A stretch of 64,000 nt of DNA from Lachnoclostridium sp. (lineage in GTDB: Bacteria; Bacillota; Clostridia; Lachnospirales; Lachnospiraceae): NCBI GenBank assembly GCA_021770065.1, contig JAETRR010000003.1, positions 62,001 to 126,000 of the forward strand, in the 5' to 3' direction. Position 1 is the first letter of the stretch. Every line of letters starts with the position of its first letter. This document shows, in pieces, positions 58,250-64,000 of this stretch. Both the position numbers and the translations under genes were made by a program. The notes beneath the pieces were generated by a model. That model did no database searches. It was given only the letters and a program-made list of their open reading frames with translations, and was not told where the DNA came from.

Positions 58250-61200
58250 ATGAAAAATTGGAAAAAGATCAAAAAGAGCCTTGTACTGGGGCTTGTCATA
58301 GCTTTGCTTGGAAATACATCCGTGATTCCGGCATTTGCCATGGCACCGTCTGAAAATAGTGAAAGAGAGCTTGAGGAAGATGCTTTAAAGCTTTCAAAAG
58401 AGAGCGGTTTGGAGAAAGCGGATCCGGGGGAAGAAGCGGAAAATAAGGAAGAAACAAATGAGGAAGCGGCCGATGGGAGCGGAACCAACGGAAATGCAGA
58501 CAGCAGCGCAGATGTAGATAAGGATGGTAATACAGACAGCAGCGCAGATGTTGATAAGGATAATAACGCAGACGATAATACAGATTGCGATGCTGACAGC
58601 GAGGATAGTCTCCATGAGCAAGAGGATGAGGAAGAGCAAAAGGAGGCCGTAGAGGAACAGAGGGGGCTGCTATGCGCTCCAAGTGCTTTGGGGGGGGGTA
58701 CCGAGAGCCAGCTGGCATCTGCTGAGACTATAGCAGAAAGCAGAACCGCAGGAATCCCTTATGAGATAGTTAAAATTGGCACATCGGATAATTACAAAGA
58801 TGCAGCCGAAACCGTAACGGTTTCTCTTGGGGGAGGAACGGCAACCTGGGAACCGGATACGGCTACTCTTACATTAGAGAATGTTACAGTGTCCGAAAGC
58901 ATTGTAATAAACACTGCTGGAGCTGCTTCCGTGACAGTAACTGTATGTCTAAAAGGAAAAAATGAGATAGACATTACCCAATATGATGATGGTACAGCTT
59001 TGCTTTCGAATCAAGACCTTGTGATAAATGCAGAGGGGGAGGCAGAACTGAATATAACTGCAATGCGTGAAAATGCATGGCAGATAGGAATCCAAAGCTT
59101 GAAATCCGTTACAATTAACGGCGGTACAATAAGTATAAATTCCGAATATTGTACCATTAGAGGAGAGGCCAATACGAATATCAACGGCGGAATGTTGGAG
59201 CTTCATAATATTGACGGTGAGGCAGTTTATGGAAATAGTACAGTGAATATTGCAGGCGGAAAGGTTACGGTGGAATCAGCCAACTCCGTGGCAGTCAGTT
59301 CCAATGGAAATATCCGCATAACGGATGGCGCTGATGTGGAATTGAAATCAAAGTCCAATGCCATGTATAGCACCGGTGAAGTGAATATTACGGGTGGAAG
59401 TGTTACGGCAGAATCCGAATACCCGGCAATTTATTCTGTTGGCGCTGTCAATATTTCCGGCGATACTGTTGCAAAATTAAAAACATCTTACAGCGACGCC
59501 ATTTATGGCGAGACCGAAGTGAATATTACAGGCGGAAATGTTACGGCAGAATCAGCAGGAGGAACTGCAGTCACCGCCCAGAATAGGATTAAAATTTCGG
59601 GTGAGGGAACAAAAGTCGATGCCAGAGGATATTACTGTGCACTCTATGCGCCAGGCTATGACGCTTCCGGCGGAATAGAAATAGCAAATGCAGAGTTTAT
59701 CGGACATTCAGAGAATAACCATGTGGTATTTACAAATGCTTACATTACAATTGAGAATGATGCGAATGTAACACTCACCTCAGACTGGTACGCTGCTTCT
59801 GGGTTATTTTTGTACGATAGCAATCCGATTGCGATTACGGACAGCACCGTGACGATTACCACCAATTCCAGCTCCATTGCTTCCCTGGGGGATGTATCCA
59901 TAAGGGATTCCAGACTCATCTTAAAAAGTTCGGAGGGGAATGGGATTGCCGCATCAGATTCTGCTTCAGGCGAGGGAACTCTTACCATTCGAGGAGACAA
60001 TACCCATATTGAGTGTGAAAGCCTGTATCCTCTTTACGGGGGGAGGGTAGCCATTGAGGGAGGTTATTTGAATGTAACGGTATCAGAGGGTCCGGCTGTC
60101 TCCGGAATGAACGGCATCACGGTCAATAAGGGAGAGATACATGCAAAAGCTGTGGGAACCGATTCGGGGCTCAAACCGGCCGCATTTTACTCCAGCCTGG
60201 GAGATATCCTTTTTATAGGCAAAGACACACAGATAGAAGCCATATCGGAGCATTACCGTGCGATTTATACGGAGAATGCAGAGAAAGGCGAAATCGTTTT
60301 GGCTGCATTGGTGACTGCAAAGTCCGGCGGAGGCTTTGAAGCTATTACGGCGTGCAGCAATAAGACGAGTGATGAAGTTCCCCCTAACCCTGCCCATGCT
60401 ATTGTCATAGGGGAGGGATATTCCGCACAGGGATATCTTCCCGTAACCACAAAATGGGCGGGAAATGCAGGCACTTATACCGCTTATACGGTGCTGGCTC
60501 CGATTGGAACGGAAAATCTGCAGGAGAGCTATTATCAGGATCTTCCCAGCGAGGTTCATATTGTTCCTGCCGTTTATGAGATTTCGGCGGCGCCCAGAGA
60601 GCTTGACTTTGGCAGCAAAGCCTACGGCGCTCCGGTTCCCGAAGCCAAAACCGTGACGGTGACCAATACCGGCAATATGCTGCTCTCGTTAAGTATGCCA
60701 AACTCAGAGAAATATACAATTCAGACAGCATCCGAACTGAAGCTGGCACCCGGCAAAAGCGCTGTTTTTACCATTCAGCCAAAGTCTGCTCTGATTCCGG
60801 GGAGCCACGAAGAAGCCATCACCTTTTCCACAGATAGAGACGGAGTGACAGGAGAAGCAGAAGCGGCATTTACGGTAAATAAAGCAGTACCCGTTATAAC
60901 GGCGGCTCCCACAGCGGCAGACAGGAGGTACAATCCATCCGCAGCATTGGGAAGCATTGCTTTGACAGGAGGAGCAGCTATTGGTGTGGATAATAATCTC
61001 CTGACAGGGAGCTGGAGCTGGAAGGATGGAAGTGCCGTTCCGGGCGCGGGCAGTAAGAAGTATGCGGCAGTATTTACACCGGATATGGCAGACTACTATG
61101 AGACGGCAGAGGCTGACGCTTCCATAACCGTCGCAAAGGCGGTGCCTTATATTGCCGGTCTGCCTCAGGCGGCTTCCATCACCTATGGGGACAGCCTGGG

Positions 61201-62980
61201 CAGTTCTGTACTGTCAGGGGGAAGTGTACTGTATGGTGACGGAACAGGGCAGGCAGGCGGCGGTGAAGCCGGCAGTACGGAAGTCATAGCCGGAACCTTT
61301 ACCTGGAGAGAACCGTCCCAAAAGCCTGCGGCGACGGACAGTGATACTACAGAGTATGAGGTGGTATTTACGCCCTCGGATGGAGTGAATTATGATCCCG
61401 CCTATGGAAAGATTACGCTGACTGTACAAAAAGCGCCGAATGCCCCCAATATGCCGGAGGAAGCCATAAGCGTGGCAAGGCGTTTTGAAAAGGCCGGTGA
61501 TGTGGCCTTGCCGGAGGGCTGGGAATGGCGGGAGCCGGACCGGGAGACAGCGCTTGTTATTGGAGTGCCGGTAACTGCGGTGGCAGTTTATACCGGAGCA
61601 GATAAAGGAAATTACGAAAATGAGACAGTGACGATCACGCTCACAAGATCTGACTGCGATCATGTGGCAGGCGAGATCCTTTATACCAGGGAGGGGGAAA
61701 AGGCCCCTACCTGTACCGAGAGCGGATTGGGGCACAGGGAATGCAGCATTTGCCATACTGTGATGGAGACAGAGATAGCGGCGGCGCCTTTGGGACACAG
61801 CTATACGGGCAGGGTGACAAGAGAGCCAACCGTGAGCAGCGAGGGCGTGAGGACCTACACCTGCTCTCTCTGCGGACACCAGTACACGGAATCCATTGCA
61901 AAGCTTCCCTCAGGGAACAACAATCAGTTCGGAAACAATTCATCTGGGAACAATTCGTCCGGAAGCAGCCAGTCCGGGAACGATTCATCCGGAAACAGCC
62001 AGTCCGGGAACAATTCATCTGGGAACAATTCGTCCGGAAACAGCCAGTCCGGGAACAATTCATCTGGGAACAATTCGTCCGGAAACAGCCAGTCCGGGAA
62101 CAATTCGTCCGGAAACAGCCAGTCCGGGAACGATTCATCCGGAAACAGCCAGTCCGGAAATAGTTTATCCGGGAATATTTTATCCGGGAATCGCCGGTGG
62201 GGAAACAATTCGTTGGATAATAGCCGGCAAACAGACGACGGGCAGGAAATCCCTCCAAAAACAGGTCGGCCGTTTATTAAGGGCGAGGACAGAAAAGAGG
62301 GATGGGACGTAATTCGCGCTGAGGAGGATGGAGCCATAGAGGGAAGCATCATTCACATTGATATGAACGGCGCTGTTGAAGTTCCCGGAGACATTTTTGA
62401 TCGGGTTAAAGGCAGGGATATTACCATGACCTTTGATATGGGAGACGGCATTCTGTGGAGCGTGGACGGAGAAAGTATTCTTGCAGATCAGACAGAGGAC
62501 ATAGATTTTTCCGTAAAGACCAATACCAATGGAATACCGGCTGTTGTGTTGAACCGTGTTACAGGAGAGTGTTATGGGATTCAGGTTCAGCTTGCCCATG
62601 AGGGAGAGTTTGGGTTTACGGCCGTTCTGTCCATAAATCTCGGAAGTGAGAGGGCAGGAATGTATGCAAATCTTTTTTATTACAATCAGGCGGCAGACGG
62701 GCTGGAGTTTATGGCTGCGGATGAGATTGCAGAGGACGGCACGGCAGAGTTTTCCTTTATCCATGCGTCTGACTATGCAATTGTAATTGATACAAAGCCT
62801 ATGGATCAGGCAGAGGGATCAGATGATGTAACAGAGACAGAAGAAGCGGCCCGGGACAGTATGCCGGACGACGCAGAGGAGTCAGAAGAAAAAGAGGATT
62901 CCCATAGCTATATCTGGATTCTTGTGATTTGCACTGTGCTGGCTCTTGCAGCTTTTCTTGTGAGGAGCAAGCGCTTGTGA
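58250..62980 (+). CDS. Giant cell-surface protein, beta-helix and repeat-rich, phase-variable candidate
   Basis: About 1576 residues. Signal peptide MKNWKKIKKSLVLGLVIALL ending near AFA30. Next an acidic region with 12-residue repeats (NADSSADVDKDG type) to about 120. A run of nine G at 58690-58698 encodes LGGG near residue 147-150. Residues about 160-760 have repeated NITGGSVTAES-type units like a right-handed beta-helix. Then come Ig-like modules with VTVTNTGNMLLSL and KAVP-type joints, a Cys-rich segment (CSICHTVMETE, CSLCGHQYTE), and a Ser/Asn/Gly stalk near 1225-1310. The last 24 residues, YIWILVICTVLALAAFLV and SKRL, anchor it in the membrane without an LPxTG motif. ATG 58250 has GGAG 9 nt upstream. 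Adhesion or matrix binding is inferred. Confidence 0.85.
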   Translation: MKNWKKIKKSLVLGLVIALLGNTSVIPAFAMAPSENSERELEEDALKLSKESGLEKADPGEEAENKEETNEEAADGSGTNGNADSSADVDKDGNTDSSADVDKDNNADDNTDCDADSEDSLHEQEDEEEQKEAVEEQRGLLCAPSALGGGTESQLASAETIAESRTAGIPYEIVKIGTSDNYKDAAETVTVSLGGGTATWEPDTATLTLENVTVSESIVINTAGAASVTVTVCLKGKNEIDITQYDDGTALLSNQDLVINAEGEAELNITAMRENAWQIGIQSLKSVTINGGTISINSEYCTIRGEANTNINGGMLELHNIDGEAVYGNSTVNIAGGKVTVESANSVAVSSNGNIRITDGADVELKSKSNAMYSTGEVNITGGSVTAESEYPAIYSVGAVNISGDTVAKLKTSYSDAIYGETEVNITGGNVTAESAGGTAVTAQNRIKISGEGTKVDARGYYCALYAPGYDASGGIEIANAEFIGHSENNHVVFTNAYITIENDANVTLTSDWYAASGLFLYDSNPIAITDSTVTITTNSSSIASLGDVSIRDSRLILKSSEGNGIAASDSASGEGTLTIRGDNTHIECESLYPLYGGRVAIEGGYLNVTVSEGPAVSGMNGITVNKGEIHAKAVGTDSGLKPAAFYSSLGDILFIGKDTQIEAISEHYRAIYTENAEKGEIVLAALVTAKSGGGFEAITACSNKTSDEVPPNPAHAIVIGEGYSAQGYLPVTTKWAGNAGTYTAYTVLAPIGTENLQESYYQDLPSEVHIVPAVYEISAAPRELDFGSKAYGAPVPEAKTVTVTNTGNMLLSLSMPNSEKYTIQTASELKLAPGKSAVFTIQPKSALIPGSHEEAITFSTDRDGVTGEAEAAFTVNKAVPVITAAPTAADRRYNPSAALGSIALTGGAAIGVDNNLLTGSWSWKDGSAVPGAGSKKYAAVFTPDMADYYETAEADASITVAKAVPYIAGLPQAASITYGDSLGSSVLSGGSVLYGDGTGQAGGGEAGSTEVIAGTFTWREPSQKPAATDSDTTEYEVVFTPSDGVNYDPAYGKITLTVQKAPNAPNMPEEAISVARRFEKAGDVALPEGWEWREPDRETALVIGVPVTAVAVYTGADKGNYENETVTITLTRSDCDHVAGEILYTREGEKAPTCTESGLGHRECSICHTVMETEIAAAPLGHSYTGRVTREPTVSSEGVRTYTCSLCGHQYTESIAKLPSGNNNQFGNNSSGNNSSGSSQSGNDSSGNSQSGNNSSGNNSSGNSQSGNNSSGNNSSGNSQSGNNSSGNSQSGNDSSGNSQSGNSLSGNILSGNRRWGNNSLDNSRQTDDGQEIPPKTGRPFIKGEDRKEGWDVIRAEEDGAIEGSIIHIDMNGAVEVPGDIFDRVKGRDITMTFDMGDGILWSVDGESILADQTEDIDFSVKTNTNGIPAVVLNRVTGECYGIQVQLAHEGEFGFTAVLSINLGSERAGMYANLFYYNQAADGLEFMAADEIAEDGTAEFSFIHASDYAIVIDTKPMDQAEGSDDVTETEEAARDSMPDDAEESEEKEDSHSYIWILVICTVLALAAFLVRSKRL
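58490..58597 (+). repeat. 36-bp repeats in the acidic region of the surface protein
   Basis: Two close copies and a third degenerate copy of a 36-bp unit encode NADSSADVDKDG, NTDSSADVDKDN and NADDNTDCDADS. DVDKDGNTD has the Asp spacing seen in calcium-binding loops; binding is not shown. Confidence 0.65.
58690..58698 (+). repeat. Poly-G tract (G9) in coding sequence
   Basis: CTTT is followed by nine G and then TACC, in frame as TTG GGG GGG GGT. With ten G the frame would hit TGA 12 codons later; with eight G it meets TAG within 15 codons. Runs of G this long are rare in coding sequence and are known sites of slipped-strand mispairing. Confidence 0.85.
61918..62200 (+). repeat. 15-bp tandem repeats, Ser/Asn/Gly stalk
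   Basis: Units of 15 bp such as GGGAACAATTCATCT and GGAAACAGCCAGTCC alternate, giving GNNSS and GNSQS. Higher-order blocks of 45-60 bp recur. The unit is a multiple of 3, so changes in copy number alter stalk length without frame shift. Other frames are open here only because of the repeat. Confidence 0.88.
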
Positions 62981-63042
62981 GGCGGAAATATATCTTTTCG
63001 CGGTCAAAAACCGTCAATTGAAGCCGTTTTTTAGTTCGCCTA

Positions 63043-63070
63043 TTGATTTACTGATATTTTGTGTTATGAT
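63043..63070 (+). promoter_or_regulatory. Promoter of the PucR-like gene
   Basis: TTGATT (63043-63048) and TATGAT (63065-63070), 16-bp spacer, extended -10 TG at 63062-63063. It implies a leader of about 300 nt. Confidence 0.6.
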
Positions 63071-63076
63071 ATAGAA

Positions 63077-63376
63077 AATGTGAATTTTAAAACACAGCAA
63101 TTCAATGAACAAGTATTAAAAGCGAGTAACAGTTTAGCCTGTTACCGGAATTCTGGTTATTTTTCAAAAACAGAATAGAGGCATAGTTGACTTTCCTTCG
63201 CATTTTTCATACAATTTGTATGAGAGTGCAAGCTGCTAAATATCTTCTTGAGCCAGGAGAGGGGACTTGCACGTTCCCCCTCTCTATATGGCGAAAGAAC
63301 CGGTTCGGCCAAAGGGATGTGCGTCATACCTTTTGGTATACGGTTTTAAGAAGGAACACAGGAGGAATCTCAAACT
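63077..63376 (+). ncRNA. Long structured leader with pseudoknot candidate
   Basis: GTAACAG/CTGTTAC hairpin near 63126-63145, then CATACA/TGTATG near 63209-63222. The core has four segments in order: GTGCAAG (63226-63232), GAGAGGGG (63257-63264), CTTGCAC (63266-63272), CCCCTCTC (63277-63284). The first pairs with the third and the second with the fourth, so the RNA forms either an H-type pseudoknot or two exclusive hairpins. ATACC/GGTAT with TTTT follows near 63326-63340. No known riboswitch consensus is recognised. Confidence 0.45.
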
Positions 63377-64000
63377 ATGAAACTCAGTACCTCAATTCTG
63401 GCCCACAAGCTTAAATCAAAATTTACCCTTCAAAATAAGAAAGCGCTGTCCGATGAACTGCATTTGGAACAGGTTCTGTTTTTCTGCGACGGGGACGGCA
63501 TGCAGAATCATAAAATCTATATCTGCTCCCGGGAGCAGGTGTCCGGACAGGATCTGATTGTGCCGGAGGAGGCAGTTCTGTTCTGTATCGGGAAGGTGCG
63601 GACTCAGAACACGGGAAAGAACGGACAGGTGTTTCAGCTTGTGGACGATACTTCTCCCTTTGTCCTCTTCAATGAGATTCAGCGCCTCTTTGAGTACTAC
63701 AGCCAGTGGGATGAACGGCTCTATGAGCTTGCCAATCAGGAGGGAAACATCCAGGAAATGCTGGACGAAAGTTTCCGTATATTTCACAATCCGGTGATTG
63801 TCAGCTCGGCGGATTATTTTGTCATCGGCTACTCCAGTGTCATAGATACACGTTCGGATCTTTCCGGCCTGGTGGATCCGGATGCTATCTTTGAGTACAG
63901 CGGAGAATACCGCAATACGGAGCAGCAGAAGATTCTGATGAAGAAGAAGGGGGCTTATTTTTTTCCGGATTATATTACGGGAGCCAGGAGCCTGTGTGTG
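63377..64000 (+). CDS. PucR-like helix-turn-helix regulator, N-terminal part
   Basis: 208 codons without a stop, cut by the window edge. AGGAGG lies 10 nt before the ATG. The visible part starts KLSTSILAHKLKSKFTLQNKK and contains FCIGKVRTQNTGKNGQVFQLVDDT, QRLFEYYSQWDERLYELANQEG, IQEMLDESFRIFHNPVIVSSADYFVIGYSSVID. This layout (a ligand-like N domain, a helix, then FRIFHNPVIVSSADYFVIGYS) is that of Clostridia regulators whose missing C-terminal end carries a PucR-type helix-turn-helix; I cannot see that end. Its long leader suggests RNA-level control. Confidence 0.6.
   Translation, partial: MKLSTSILAHKLKSKFTLQNKKALSDELHLEQVLFFCDGDGMQNHKIYICSREQVSGQDLIVPEEAVLFCIGKVRTQNTGKNGQVFQLVDDTSPFVLFNEIQRLFEYYSQWDERLYELANQEGNIQEMLDESFRIFHNPVIVSSADYFVIGYSSVIDTRSDLSGLVDPDAIFEYSGEYRNTEQQKILMKKKGAYFFPDYITGARSLCV

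Noticed and set aside
61741-62352. Additional long frames on both strands in the Ser/Asn/Gly repeat
   Set aside because: A 15-bp repeat unit keeps several frames open without selection; none has a ribosome site.

Overview
The window looks like a chromosome segment of a gut-type Clostridia bacterium, most likely Lachnospiraceae. Reasons: AGGAGG-type ribosome binding sites, many TTG/GTG starts, carAB, fhs-fchA-folD, CarD, LuxS, MgtE, small ECF sigma factor modules, anaerobic sulfatase maturase, and several sugar-uptake loci with their own regulators. I see no rRNA, tRNA, transposase, phage gene or CRISPR array. The genus cannot be fixed from the sequence alone.

Layout. 1-2131: end of an MBL-fold hydrolase, a HAD phosphatase, a threonine aldolase. 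2144-6603: carA-carB behind a strong promoter and a terminator-like leader. 6716-8858: DUF362 protein, CarD-like regulator, DUF1292 protein. 9088-17318: a catabolic locus with a DapA-family aldolase, FAD oxidoreductase, TRAP transporter (DctP-Q-M), LacI regulator and a cytosolic ceramidase-like hydrolase. 17336-28809: a sugar or polyol locus with a DeoR regulator, FGGY kinase and deoC on the minus strand, and a divergent ABC importer, two dehydrogenases and a split transketolase. 28875-38468: hybrid histidine kinase, YdcF, a charged hypothetical protein, AEC transporter, luxS, mgtE, trpS, DUF2971 protein. 38428-44861: sulfatase maturase, DeoR regulator, PTS IIC and IIB, sulfatase and TauE/SafE exporter. 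45162-47399: sigma factor and DUF4179 protein. 47716-51021: fhs-fchA-folD. 51122-55584: DnaJ-like protein, second sigma module, ABC exporter. 55753-62980: MalT/LuxR-type regulator and a giant surface protein. 63377-64000: start of a PucR-like regulator behind a long leader.

The clearest functional unit is 38428-44861. A PTS without a visible IIA imports a sugar, a sulfatase with no signal peptide can remove sulfate inside the cell, a radical-SAM maturase activates the sulfatase, and a TauE/SafE protein can export the released sulfur anion. The DeoR regulator is flanked by two near-identical operator candidates. The substrate is not known.

The most unusual signal lies between the genes. At least four families of structured repeats occur. 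Family A is a hairpin of about 110 nt ending in GGAACTGGAATAGGAG just ahead of start codons (seven full or partial copies). Family B is a short element with a 5-bp hairpin that also ends in AATAGGAG. Family C is a palindrome of about 180 nt in two copies, plus a shortened one. Family D is a 51-bp unit, tandem between dctQ and dctM and single ahead of fhs. Families A, B and C show paired base changes in their stems, so the fold seems to be what is kept. The surface protein gene also carries a run of nine G in its coding sequence; a change of one base either way would end translation within 15 codons, so it may be phase variable.
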